Notes under the pieces: generated by a model
Seen by the model: the letters and a program-made list of their open reading frames with translations, nothing else
Told to the model about the DNA's origin: nothing
Database searches by the model: none
Assembly (NCBI GenBank): GCA_947462335.1
Contig: OX381721.1
Span: 38,714,488-38,778,487 of the forward strand
DNA: 64,000 nucleotides
Source: Harmothoe impar
Taxonomy: Eukaryota > Annelida > Polychaeta > Phyllodocida > Polynoidae
Direction: 5' to 3'
In this document: positions 44,357 to 52,539 of the stretch, piece after piece
Numbering within the stretch: the stretch's first letter is position 1
Layout of the letters: every line of letters starts with the position of its first letter
Translations under genes and position numbers: made by a program

Positions 44357-44785
44357 TTACCGGTCGAATACATCCCCTCTACGTCTCTTGCAAGAGCCAC
44401 CGCCCGTCTGAGGGGAATGCCCACGACGACGTTTCGACCCTTTCTTAGACGCGACAGGCGTCTTTCCTCCCGAGAACGCCGTACTCGCCAGTCTCTTCAG
44501 AGCGCCTGCGCATCGGTCTTTCACGCTGCTCTTTAAAGTCCGACCCGCCAGCACATCTTTAGCTACGCCCACACCGGCGCGGAGCAGCGTTTTTCCCACC
44601 GACTTCAATAGCGGGGTAGCCGAGCGCATCAGACCTAACAGAGCGCCGCCTAAACCGTGCCCGCTCTGGAAAGAGCGCCCGCTGTACACGTTGACGCCGT
44701 TGCCCAGCTGCGCGTTGTAGTAATCGCTGTACCCTCTGCCGACGGTGCGCCTGGGTGGAAAGTACGGAACGCGTTGACGCATCAT
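44357..44785 (-). CDS. Small basic Polinton protein, candidate minor virion component
   Basis: 142 residues, strongly basic. The N-terminal FPPRRTVGRGYSDYYNAQLG, a central GGALLGLMRSATPLLKSVGK TLLRAGVGVAKDVLAG amphipathic Gly/Ala/Leu segment, and a Lys/Arg-rich tail (GSKRRRGHS, CKRRRGDVF) match a protein usually encoded between the two capsid genes in Polintons. A role in DNA binding or membrane disruption, like adenovirus pVI/pX, has been proposed for such proteins; here that is inference. 11 bases separate it from the penton gene. Confidence 0.75.
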   Translation of the reverse strand: MMRQRVPYFPPRRTVGRGYSDYYNAQLGNGVNVYSGRSFQSGHGLGGALLGLMRSATPLLKSVGKTLLRAGVGVAKDVLAGRTLKSSVKDRCAGALKRLASTAFSGGKTPVASKKGSKRRRGHSPQTGGGSCKRRRGDVFDR

Positions 44786-44796
44786 TTTCTTCTCTT

Positions 44797-45915
44797 TCAG
44801 CGCTCAATAGGTCTCAGATGAAGTGTCGCGGTCACCTCGCCTCTACCGAAGGGGATGGAATGACCGGATCGGTCTCTTAAATAGATGCCGACCTCGGTAA
44901 ACCTCTTGGATTTCAAGGGGAAATAATCCAAATGGGGAAAACTGATAGCTTGCACGCCACCTCGACGCTTTCCGCCTCTGTCCACCGCCACGCAGCGCAA
45001 CAGCGGCACTTGCATGTCGCCCACACGTCTCTCCTGGATCATGTCGGTGTATATGTACACAGAGTGCACGTCCCCGTAAACATCCATCGAGTAGGCGCCG
45101 GTAGTCGGCGACGCGAAACACGTCTTCTCTCCGAAGCCTAGAACGCATGCGAGATGCTGACTCAGCAGGACAGCACAGTGTCTCGGCGGTTTGATGGTGA
45201 CGCGTTTCGTCTTGGCGTTGTACGATAAGATCCGCATCGGTTTGAGCAAGAAGCTGTCGCCCTCTAGTCTGTCATCTCGCAACGTCTCACTCAAGCGCTC
45301 GATTAGGGTGTGGTTGCTTCCGGTGAAAATAGGAGGTATCTCGAATATGTTTGGCATGAAACTGCGCACTCCCATGTCCTTCTCCATCTTTTCGATCATC
45401 TGTCTTGCTTGATGGCTGATCGTCTTCTTCTTCACCGCCGGGGACAAGAACTGCTTGTATACGGCATTCGTCTGTCTCAAGTCGACCTCTCTCTTGAACC
45501 TTTTTGTTTCCGGTTTCAATTGCTGCTCTTCCGACGTGTCTGATATCTCTTCCACCGTTACATAGCTCGCTTCCTTCCAGTTCAGCGGGAATTTTGAGCT
45601 GAACGTTAGCTTGCTCAGACCGTTCGCGTTTTTCATTCTCTTCCAGTCTACCTGTGGTTTTTTTCCTTCGGAGAAATTAGTTTCTTTTAAAACCTGGATC
45701 GCCTCCTCTAGCGAACCTTTGGTGCGCAGAGGAACAACGATGATCAAGTCGTCGTCGTGCACGTTAGTCCATTCTGTAGGGAGGATGATCTCAGTCAGAG
45801 CCGCTTCGTACGCTTCGGGCAGAAGGAGCGGCGAGTCGAAGTGAGTTCGGAAAGACGTCAAGCTGTTGTCAGGATAATACTCCATAGAGCTGTTGCTAGG
45901 TAGAGTGATGTTCAT
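44797..45915 (-). CDS. Polinton minor capsid (penton-like) protein
   Basis: 372 residues. The start MNITLPSNSSMEYYPDNSLT, then FRTHFDSPLLLPEAYEAALT EIILPTEW, is the typical opening of the Polinton single-jelly-roll penton protein. The family forms the vertices of the capsid. The C-terminal part (CAVLLSQHLACVLGFGEKTC; VGIYLRDRSGHSIPFGRGEV) fits the same family. Intact frame, five bases from the integrase stop. Identification is by characteristic N-terminus and position, not by structure. Confidence 0.85.
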   Translation of the reverse strand: MNITLPSNSSMEYYPDNSLTSFRTHFDSPLLLPEAYEAALTEIILPTEWTNVHDDDLIIVVPLRTKGSLEEAIQVLKETNFSEGKKPQVDWKRMKNANGLSKLTFSSKFPLNWKEASYVTVEEISDTSEEQQLKPETKRFKREVDLRQTNAVYKQFLSPAVKKKTISHQARQMIEKMEKDMGVRSFMPNIFEIPPIFTGSNHTLIERLSETLRDDRLEGDSFLLKPMRILSYNAKTKRVTIKPPRHCAVLLSQHLACVLGFGEKTCFASPTTGAYSMDVYGDVHSVYIYTDMIQERRVGDMQVPLLRCVAVDRGGKRRGGVQAISFPHLDYFPLKSKRFTEVGIYLRDRSGHSIPFGRGEVTATLHLRPIER

Positions 45916-45919
45916 TTTG

Positions 45920-47056
45920 TTACGTTATTTTTTTGACGGGGATCCACTCGTTGAACTTGTCGTCGTAACCTAACCAACGTACGAAAGCTAACTCTTTACC
46001 GTCGACGGTCTTGCGGCGCAACACCTCGTCTATCAGGTAGTTGTTGTCGTAACGACTCTTGTACACCTTCTGAACCTCTTCCGGGTAGAAGACGCCTTTT
46101 ATCTCCTCGCCCTTGTCGTCTTTCAGCTCGAACCCTCTGCTTCCCAACGTCTTAGCAACGTCGACCACTTCCTCGCGCCAGTTTCCCTCGTACCCTTTGT
46201 CGAAGGCGCCTTTAGTTCTCAACATCCTCACTCTGTCACCCGGAGCGATGACGTCGACGGCGGACGTCTTTGTTTTTTTCTTCTTTTTCCATATTTCGTC
46301 GATTTGTTTGTTAGTTGGGAGATCTTGTCGGTAGAAAACTGTTTCGCTGTTTTCCGAGCTGACTTGAGCCGGCGCCATTTTCAACGTCTTGTGGTGAGTG
46401 CGATTGTAAGAAGACACTACATGGTGCAGCACGTCTACGTAGCGATACGTGCGCTTGTGTGTGAAATAACGCCACAGCTTCTCCTTCAGACTGCGGTTCA
46501 AGCGCTCCACTAGACTAGCTTTGATGTCGTCGTTCTCGCCAGTGAAGAACTCTATGCCCTCGCTCTTCAAGTGATCTTGAAAGATCTTGTTCAAAAACTC
46601 TTTCCCCTTGTCTGTCTGAACAGTGCGCGGTCGTCTCTCGCCAGGGCCTGTCATCTCTCGGAAGGCCTCGGTGACATCAGCGCCGCTCTTGGATTTAATG
46701 GGAACGGCCCACGCGTACCTAGAGAAAACGTCGATCGCCGTCACCACGTACCGGAAGCGGTCGTTGTGAGACGCCAAAGCTTGCATGTCCATCAGATCTA
46801 TCTGCCACTGCTGATCGATTGCGCCGGTTATAGTCTTGTTCCTTGCGAATTTTCTCCGAATGGGTTTATGTTTAGTGTAGGCGTCCAGCGACACTAAAGC
46901 ATCTCGGATGACGGCCGGGTTCAGGTGGCGAAAATGCTGTTTCTGGAGTTTAGTCACGCTAGTGAAACTGGAGGGCGCTTTGACGTCGGTATATCTAGCT
47001 ACTACGCGCTTCTTTTCTTTTTCCTTCTTGGTCAGTCTCTTCACTGGTTTGCCCAT
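45920..47056 (-). CDS. Polinton integrase, retroviral type, with chromodomain
   Basis: 378 residues. rve-fold catalytic triad: Asp87 (WQIDLMD), Asp149 (VQTDKGKEF), Glu184 (SLVERLNRSLKE), with 34 residues between the last two. A C-terminal chromodomain (about 335-378: NYLIDEVLRRKTVDGKELAF then VRWLGYDDKFNEWIP) may read histone marks and guide insertion. No N-terminal HHCC zinc finger is obvious; the N-terminus is Lys/Arg-rich. It joins element ends to host DNA and normally gives 6-bp target duplications. Overlaps the upstream gene by 16 bases. All catalytic residues are present. Confidence 0.96.
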   Translation of the reverse strand: MGKPVKRLTKKEKEKKRVVARYTDVKAPSSFTSVTKLQKQHFRHLNPAVIRDALVSLDAYTKHKPIRRKFARNKTITGAIDQQWQIDLMDMQALASHNDRFRYVVTAIDVFSRYAWAVPIKSKSGADVTEAFREMTGPGERRPRTVQTDKGKEFLNKIFQDHLKSEGIEFFTGENDDIKASLVERLNRSLKEKLWRYFTHKRTYRYVDVLHHVVSSYNRTHHKTLKMAPAQVSSENSETVFYRQDLPTNKQIDEIWKKKKKTKTSAVDVIAPGDRVRMLRTKGAFDKGYEGNWREEVVDVAKTLGSRGFELKDDKGEEIKGVFYPEEVQKVYKSRYDNNYLIDEVLRRKTVDGKELAFVRWLGYDDKFNEWIPVKKIT

Positions 47057-48246
47057 CGCGGGTCTCTTGAGGGCGTGAAAGACGAGCTCGCCGCTAGGCG
47101 GTTGCGCGCTTTCCTTTTCTTACTACGCGGCGCGCTCCTATAGGAAGTCGGAGTTTGGAAAAGTTCACGGTCGTCCTCCTCGTCGTCAGAGGATTGATCG
47201 TCCACCACCTGCAGAGAAGAGTCTGCTGCTGCTACTGCTGCTGCTGCTGCTGCTGCTTCTCCTTCTTCCGATTCGAAGCTCGGTCGTTTCCGACCTCTGT
47301 CAGCAAGCCGTGTGTCCAAACTTTGGCCAGGTCCGCTCGCTTTATACAGATGGTTTCCGATCAAGGCGTCTGTGGTGGGAACCGCTTCGCGCAGCGCTTT
47401 CGTGAACGGCGAGTAGCCCGCCGGTCTGGGCGCCGTCTTCCTGAACCTGGCGGCGTCGTTCAGTAAGTCCACTATGTTGATGCGATGCTCAGGTGGTATT
47501 CTCCGACCCGACATCTCGCGCACCGCCCCGTCCTCGTTCCACTTGATCACTCCGGATTTCTCCAATTGTTTGTACAGCTCCACGGTCCGGCGGCGACTCC
47601 TCTTGGGAACTTGGTTCGCCAACCGCTCGAGTAGGGACGCGCTGGCCTCTTCAGCAGACTGACGGAGGTGAGCCGGGGGCGAAGAAGAGTAGGACGAAGA
47701 GATGTTGCTGTTGTGGGGATTCGCGAGAAAAAATTGCAATCTATTCAACAACCTTCGGTATTTCAACATTTTCTCGCGCGATTCCAAAGTGGGGTCGTTC
47801 AACACTAAATCCAAGTCCCTGTAGATAAACTGTAGCACCTGGTGCAAGGCCGCGTCAGGATGAAGGGACTGCTCTGCCTGCTTGTGGTAATAGGCCATGT
47901 CGGCGGGTAGGCGGGCGGCGGTGGCAGGAGCGGAACTCTCGTTCTTTTCAGTGCGCTCATCAGGAAGAGGAGGAAGGTTTGGAGCAGTAGAAGTACTAGC
48001 AGCAGCGACTGCAGTAGTAGCAGCGCTAGTAGTAGCAGCAGCAGCGGGCACATGATGAAGTAGACCTGCTCGTGATGATTTGTAGAGCGTCTCAGGATCC
48101 ACGAGCGCTAAACGTTTGTAGTGTTGTTGCTGCTCTGAGTCCGTCATGGGGACGCCGGTGGCAATGACGCTGGTGGTGGCGGTAGTGGTGGTGGTGGTGG
48201 TGGTGGTGGTGCTGTCGGCGAGTAGGTGTCGAATGACGTGTCTCAT
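47041..48246 (-). CDS. Conserved Polinton protein of unknown role, with Thr/Ala/Ser repeats
   Basis: Frame of 401 residues. Two segments recur in animal Polintons: KRLALVDPETLYKS near the start, and a C-terminal block (VELYKQLEKSGVIKWNEDGA; IPPEHRINIVDLLNDAARFR; TTDALIGN). Between and after are trinucleotide-derived runs of Thr, Ala and Ser. Met34 (48147) is a better start than Met1: the conserved part begins there and a TATAAAG word (48267-48261) sits too close to the first ATG. The first ATG overlaps the stop of the preceding gene. The role is unknown in the family; a virion or assembly protein is possible. Confidence 0.75.
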   Translation of the reverse strand: MRHVIRHLLADSTTTTTTTTTTATTSVIATGVPMTDSEQQQHYKRLALVDPETLYKSSRAGLLHHVPAAAATTSAATTAVAAASTSTAPNLPPLPDERTEKNESSAPATAARLPADMAYYHKQAEQSLHPDAALHQVLQFIYRDLDLVLNDPTLESREKMLKYRRLLNRLQFFLANPHNSNISSSYSSSPPAHLRQSAEEASASLLERLANQVPKRSRRRTVELYKQLEKSGVIKWNEDGAVREMSGRRIPPEHRINIVDLLNDAARFRKTAPRPAGYSPFTKALREAVPTTDALIGNHLYKASGPGQSLDTRLADRGRKRPSFESEEGEAAAAAAAVAAADSSLQVVDDQSSDDEEDDRELFQTPTSYRSAPRSKKRKARNRLAASSSFTPSRDPRWANQ

Positions 48247-48575
48247 ATACGGAGAATGCTCTTTATAAGCGGTAAGGCCATCCCTATGAGAGCCGGAATG
48301 AGGAAACCTCCCTCTTGTACCAAGACGCGTCTCTTTTTTTTGATGGGCGTAGATTTTTTGCCGACCTCCCTCAACACGTCAGCCGATTCTCGAAGCTTGT
48401 CCAGTTGTTTGTCGCTGAGCGGGATGTTCCCTACCAGTAAATTGTGACAGATCTCACTCAACGCTGCGATCAGCTCGTCGCTTCCAGAGTCTATTAGATG
48501 CGAGCAGTCCTTTGGCGAGCACTTAGCTAAGTGCTTGAGAGTACCAAAGTGTCTTTCGAGTAGATGAGAAGACAT
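48243..48575 (-). CDS. Short conserved Polinton protein with C-terminal hydrophobic tail
   Basis: 110 residues. The middle (LIAALSEICHNLLVGNIPLS) and KKKRRVLVQEGGFLIPALIG near the end are a motif pair found in many animal Polintons. The last ~20 residues (GGFLIPALIGMALPLIKSIL) form a Gly-containing hydrophobic helix, perhaps membrane-active. Nine bases after the ATPase stop, overlapping the next start, so likely on one transcript. Function unknown in the family. Confidence 0.8.
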   Translation of the reverse strand: MSSHLLERHFGTLKHLAKCSPKDCSHLIDSGSDELIAALSEICHNLLVGNIPLSDKQLDKLRESADVLREVGKKSTPIKKKRRVLVQEGGFLIPALIGMALPLIKSILRI

Positions 48576-48584
48576 TTTTTTTTG

Positions 48585-49304
48585 CTACTGCTTTCTGTTG
48601 TTCTTTTTTTTGTCTAGCGGTACGAACACTAGCTGAGAGTGTATGGCCGTCAAAGAGGAGCGTATTCTCAGATCGTCAGGTGTTGACTGCTTGAAGTCCA
48701 GGAGGAGGTATGAGTGAGGTCGCTTGAGTTCATGGGTAAATATACTAGAGAGGGCCGCCGCGTTGGACGGAAACACCTGGCGAGACAGACTAGCTATTTG
48801 CCCCATGTCGCGCGGGTTCTTGAAAACGATCATGTAGTGAGCGTTCAGACTCATAGTTCGAAAGTCGGGTGATTTCTGGAAGAGGTTCTGAGTGATGTAT
48901 ATGACGCTCACGTTCCAGTGATGCGAGTATTTAGTAAAGATGTCGGCTACCACTTGCTGATTGGAACTGCTCATCAGATCGTCCAATATCAGTAGAGTGT
49001 GGGGTCGTACAGCGTCTTCTGCTACTTCCACGTCTCCCGCTATAGACTCTTTGCTAGGAAGACCTTCTCTGAATTCCACACCGTACCGATTTGCCATTTT
49101 TTCAAACAGAGGTTGCCACTCGCCGTAATGGTAAAAAGTCTTTTCCACCGGCGGCGTGACCAAATTGTTCACGTCGCTCAGAAATTGATCCACCAAGCGC
49201 GATTTTCCACAACCCGACGGACCGCTAATGATACAACTAAAGGGTCCTTGTAGTCGAGCGTCGAAATGAATTTCTGTGAAGAGTTTGCTTTTACTACTGG
49301 ACAT
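48585..49304 (-). CDS. Polinton genome-packaging ATPase (FtsK/HerA type)
   Basis: 239 residues. Walker A GPSGCGKS (28-35), Walker B TLLILDDL (103-110) and a sensor-type YITQNLF (136-142), the A32-like arrangement of Polinton and adintovirus packaging ATPases. Thought to pump DNA into the preformed capsid. Length matches the family. A CAATAAAAAGG word (49428-49418) about 115 bases upstream may act as a TATA box. Frame intact. Confidence 0.94.
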   Translation of the reverse strand: MSSSKSKLFTEIHFDARLQGPFSCIISGPSGCGKSRLVDQFLSDVNNLVTPPVEKTFYHYGEWQPLFEKMANRYGVEFREGLPSKESIAGDVEVAEDAVRPHTLLILDDLMSSSNQQVVADIFTKYSHHWNVSVIYITQNLFQKSPDFRTMSLNAHYMIVFKNPRDMGQIASLSRQVFPSNAAALSSIFTHELKRPHSYLLLDFKQSTPDDLRIRSSLTAIHSQLVFVPLDKKKNNRKQ

Positions 49305-49511
49305 TTTTTTTTGTTTTTTTTTCAGGACGCGTCAGAGAGCGGTTGTGTGTCTGACTGTCTGCTGTGTTTCTCACTCGAACGGTCGGTGGTGAATGGTTGT
49401 GGAGAAAAGTCCGCCGACCTTTTTATTGATTCCGGCCGGTGTCACAGTAGCGGCGGCAGAAGTGACTTTTTTTTGCGATAAAATTCTATTTTCACTCAAT
49501 AGTCATAAATG

Positions 49512-49544
49512 TTTGTATCAGACTCCAGAGGAGTCTGATACAAA
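49512..49544. terminator. Perfect 15-bp hairpin after the 216-residue gene
   Basis: TTTGTATCAGACTCC, three-base loop, exact inverse. An AATAAA on the minus strand lies just before it. It sits between the unknown gene's 3' end and the ATPase promoter, so it may mark an RNA end. A repeat relic is also possible. Confidence 0.45.
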
Positions 49545-49566
49545 TATTTATTTTTTTTTAAAAAAA

Positions 49567-49626
49567 GAAGAAGAAGAGGAGGAGGAGGAGGAGGAGGAGG
49601 AGGAGGAGGAGGAGGAGGAGGAGGAG
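49567..49626. repeat. (GAA)n/(GGA)n microsatellite
   Basis: About four GAA then about fifteen GGA units, in the probable 3' UTR of the unknown gene at 49660-50310; followed by a 23-base T run. Confidence 0.9.
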
Positions 49627-49659
49627 ATTAGTTTTTTTTTTTTTTTTTTTTTTGATCAT

Positions 49660-50310
49660 TTAGGCAAAGCTCGTCGCTTTGCCGTTTTTTTTTCTATTTC
49701 TGTGTTGTGACACGATCGTCTCGAAAAAGCAATAAGGCGTGTGAGCGCGGCGGTGACAAATACATATTGGAGCGTATGGTTTAAAATAGTGCGTCCCTAT
49801 CTTCTTCAATTCGGCTGCGTTGCAATATGCGGGATAACAAGTGACGACGTCGAAACGTTTAGAGACCGTGTTCACGTCGGCCACAACGCGCGCCCACCGA
49901 GTGGGAGCTGCAGTCGCTCCCAAGAAACCGATCGGCTTGTCGAATCGTTTCATAGCACTTATTCTCACTTTATAAGAGGAGGCAGGGTGAGGAGAGTAGC
50001 GGCGCTCTTTCTTTTCATGAAACGCCCAACGAGTGGGGGCGCTGAGAGCAGCTGTTATGCAATAGTAGAGTAAATGCTGTTCTGAGAAGACGGCTCTCGG
50101 CCATGTCGCTACGTTTTCCTTTTCCGCTCTTGTATAACGACGATGGCGCTCAGCTTTGCATTTCTCGAGAATTCGGTACGCCTCAAGAGAAGCGTGAACC
50201 TCAACTACGTGACGCTCTCTCCTTTGAGATAAAAAAATAGCCGGGCAGTTGAGGAGAGCGCTTTGTTCGCGCGACCGTCTTTTAGAAACTCGCGCCCTCT
50301 GCAGCGCCAT
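49660..50310 (-). CDS. Unknown Polinton protein, basic, Cys/His-rich end
   Basis: 216 residues from Met at 50310; the frame is open 14 codons further up, but MALQRARVSKRRSREQSALL is the more protein-like start. Two APTRWA repeats (SAPTRWAFHEKKERR and AAPTRWARVVADVN) suggest an internal duplication. The end holds CYPAYCN, CICHRRAHTPYC, possible zinc ligands. A TATAAAAG box (50535-50528) lies about 218 bases upstream, and AATAAA follows the stop. No homology recognised. It is the most upstream gene of the leftward set, a place where an early or replication gene could sit. Confidence 0.65.
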   Translation of the reverse strand: MALQRARVSKRRSREQSALLNCPAIFLSQRRERHVVEVHASLEAYRILEKCKAERHRRYTRAEKENVATWPRAVFSEQHLLYYCITAALSAPTRWAFHEKKERRYSPHPASSYKVRISAMKRFDKPIGFLGATAAPTRWARVVADVNTVSKRFDVVTCYPAYCNAAELKKIGTHYFKPYAPICICHRRAHTPYCFFETIVSQHRNRKKNGKATSFA

Positions 50311-50527
50311 ATTTCTTTCCTCCGAAACAAAAAAGACTGAGTGAAAATACAAATTTAAGAAAACAAAAAGCTCAAAGAAAAAAAATAAGCAATAAGCAGA
50401 CTCAGCTCGAAATTCCCTGCTGGCGTGATGGCGGTGACTGCAGGCGGTGGCGGCGGTCGGCTGGCCGGCGGTGGCGGTGTCGGCGGCGATGGTAGAAGGG
50501 TGTGTGGAAAGAGAGACGCATCTCAGT

Positions 50528-50535
50528 CTTTTATA
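50528..50535 (-). promoter_or_regulatory. TATA box of the leftward unknown gene
   Basis: TATAAAAG on the minus strand; with the plus-strand box at 51041 it frames a ~500-bp divergent promoter region. Confidence 0.55.
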
Positions 50536-51040
50536 GGAGCGGCGAGTCTGACATTTTCAGCTGTCGCATGCTGACCTGCTGCTAGCATAAGAGAAACAAA
50601 AGCCCTAATCACACTTTTCAGCTGGATCCTTCCACCCCGCCAGACATGGATCCCAGATGGGAAGGCGGTTTAAAATTAAATCCGTGTACCGACTGTCATA
50701 CAATAGGGTAATTAGTTGAACGCGTGTTACCTGTATAAAGGATTAACGGGTCATGGGCTCAGCGTGTGTATAGAAAAACAACTACAGGTAGCGTGAACAA
50801 AGCGACCCCCTCCCTTTCTGTCACTCTGTCTGTGACTAGAGGGTGCGCGTGTGGTAAGCGGCTTATATCTAAAGAAAAAAACAAATCACCCTCGCCTGTC
50901 ATCAGCAGACAGCCGGCTGGCGGCTGGAAAATGCGATTAGAGGGATGATGAGCCACGTAGTAAGCGACTTAAGGCTGATCTAAAGACCTGCCGTGAAGGG
51001 GCAGCTGGCCGGTGGCTTGAAAAAAGGCGGGGCGTAAGGG

Positions 51041-51048
51041 TATATAAG
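51041..51048 (+). promoter_or_regulatory. TATA box of the Ala-rich gene
   Basis: TATATAAG, 119 bases before the ATG at 51167; the leader contains an (ACT)n run at 51084-51127. Confidence 0.65.
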
Positions 51049-51088
51049 GGGAGTGAAACCACATTCAGCATCGTCATCATCGTTCACG

Positions 51089-51136
<48 letters not shown>

Positions 51137-51166
51137 GCACCGCGCCTCAATTTGCAGATCCTCGTG

Positions 51167-51802
51167 ATGGAAAGTTGCTACCGTGACATGAAGCGGAATG
51201 ACGAAGCGGCGCGCGAATGTGAAGCTGATGCTGTAGCCTCTGCTACTGCTGCTGCTAGTGCTGCTCAGCGTGCTACTGCTGCATTTACTGCGGCTGTTAG
51301 TGACGCGGGTCGTGATGACGTTGTTGTTGTTGCCGCTGCGGCTGTGACTGCTGCTGTTGCTGCCGCCGATGCAGCTACTCATGCCACCGATGCCGACGCT
51401 GCTGCTGCTGATGCTGTTGCGGCTGCCGATGACGCCGCTGATAACGCTACTAGTGCCCGCTCTGCCGCCCTTGCTACTGTCGCTGCTGCTGTTGTTGCTA
51501 ATGCTCACGCTACTGCTGCTGCCGCTGCTGCTACTGCTGCTACCGCTGCTGCCGAGGCTGCTGCCGCTGCTGCCGATGCTGCTGCCGATGCTGCCGATGC
51601 TGCTGCCGATGCTGATGTTAGCAGTCGCGTCGACAAAGAATCGTCATTTGTCACTCTTAAAGCCGCTCCAGTGGAACGCGCGACGGGTAGTAGGGCTACC
51701 AACGCGACGGCCGGATGGTGCAAATGGTGTCGTCGCTTCTGCTCGTGCGCTTGCTTTTCTTCCGGTCCTACCTGCTGCTGCTACGGTATGATAGTGTTAT
51801 AG
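51167..51802 (+). CDS. Ala/Asp-rich protein with Cys-rich tail, divergent Polinton gene
   Basis: 211 residues from MESCYRDMKRNDEAARECEA. About two thirds is an Ala-rich track with regularly spaced Asp (EAAAAAADAAADAADAAADA), which should form a long helix. A short mixed segment follows, then WCKWCRRFCSCACFSSGPTC CC near the end. GCT/GCC codons dominate, so the track probably grew from a trinucleotide repeat. It is the only rightward gene, with its own TATA box, next to the right terminal repeat. No family recognised; a structural or decoration protein is possible, but a frame kept open by codon repeats cannot be excluded. Confidence 0.55.
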   Translation: MESCYRDMKRNDEAARECEADAVASATAAASAAQRATAAFTAAVSDAGRDDVVVVAAAAVTAAVAAADAATHATDADAAAADAVAAADDAADNATSARSAALATVAAAVVANAHATAAAAAATAATAAAEAAAAAADAAADAADAAADADVSSRVDKESSFVTLKAAPVERATGSRATNATAGWCKWCRRFCSCACFSSGPTCCCYGMIVL

Positions 51803-51919
51803 TGTTTGAATGAGAACGCGCGTAGTTACACATAGACGCTGTTACAGATGTGCTTTTTTATTCGAAAATATAATTTTAACATAAGATGGAACTTGTTGTG
51901 TTTTTTTCTATATATACGT

Positions 51920-52312
51920 TGTTTGTTTACAAACAGGCACGTGTCACGTGGTGTTGTTTACAAACAAGAGAGCCACGTGGTGTTGTTTACAAACAAACCC
52001 TAAGTAGGTCACGTTACCCTAGTTACCAGAATGCCGGCTTCTGATTGGCTGAGCCTAAGTAGGTCACGTGACGTAAGTAGGTCACGTTACCATAGTTACC
52101 AGAATGCCAGCCTCTCATTGGCTGAGAGCTTCTAAGTAGGTCAGTAGGTCACCCAGAATGCTAGCTTCTGATTGGCTGAGAGCCCTAAGTAGGTCACGTT
52201 ACCATGGCAACGGGTCACGTGACCAAATGGAGGCCTCTGATTGGCTGCATGTCGATTGAGTAATAAACAGTACTTAACTATAGTCCCGTTCCGATACATA
52301 CTATACTACTCT
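51920..52312 (-). repeat. Polinton right terminal inverted repeat
   Basis: Inverse copy of 41788-42180 ending AGAGTAGTATAG on the minus strand. One flanking base (t) remains before the N gap. The CCAAT, CACGTG, GTTACCATGG-type and TGTAAACA words of the left copy are nearly all kept. Confidence 0.95.
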
Positions 52313-52313
52313 T

Positions 52314-52513
52314 NNNNNNNNNNNNNNNNNNNNNNNNNNNNNNNNNNNNNNNNNNNNNNNNNNNNNNNNNNNNNNNNNNNNNNNNNNNNNNNNNNNNNNN
52401 NNNNNNNNNNNNNNNNNNNNNNNNNNNNNNNNNNNNNNNNNNNNNNNNNNNNNNNNNNNNNNNNNNNNNNNNNNNNNNNNNNNNNNNNNNNNNNNNNNNN
52501 NNNNNNNNNNNNN
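52314..52513. other. Assembly gap of 200 Ns
   Basis: It begins one base after the Polinton end, so the target-site duplication cannot be checked. Confidence 0.99.
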
Positions 52514-52539
52514 GTGGCAGGGAAAGGGTTAAGTGAACA

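Larger units (their letters stand above)
41788..52312. mobile_element. Polinton/Maverick DNA transposon, capsid genes intact, no DNA polymerase
   Basis: A 10.5-kb unit bounded by ~393-bp terminal inverted repeats beginning AGAGTAGTATAG. It holds integrase, packaging ATPase, adenovirus-type protease, major and minor capsid proteins, which together define Polintons. All reading frames are open and the two repeats are nearly identical, so insertion seems recent. Most Polintons are 15-20 kb and carry a protein-primed DNA polymerase B; none is present here and no space is left for one. Genes lie on the minus strand from about 50.3 down to 42.3 kb, plus one divergent gene on the right. Confidence 0.95.

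Noticed and set aside
49393..49710. Glu-rich plus-strand frame
   Set aside because: A reading of the GAA/GGA microsatellite, antisense to the Polinton gene set.
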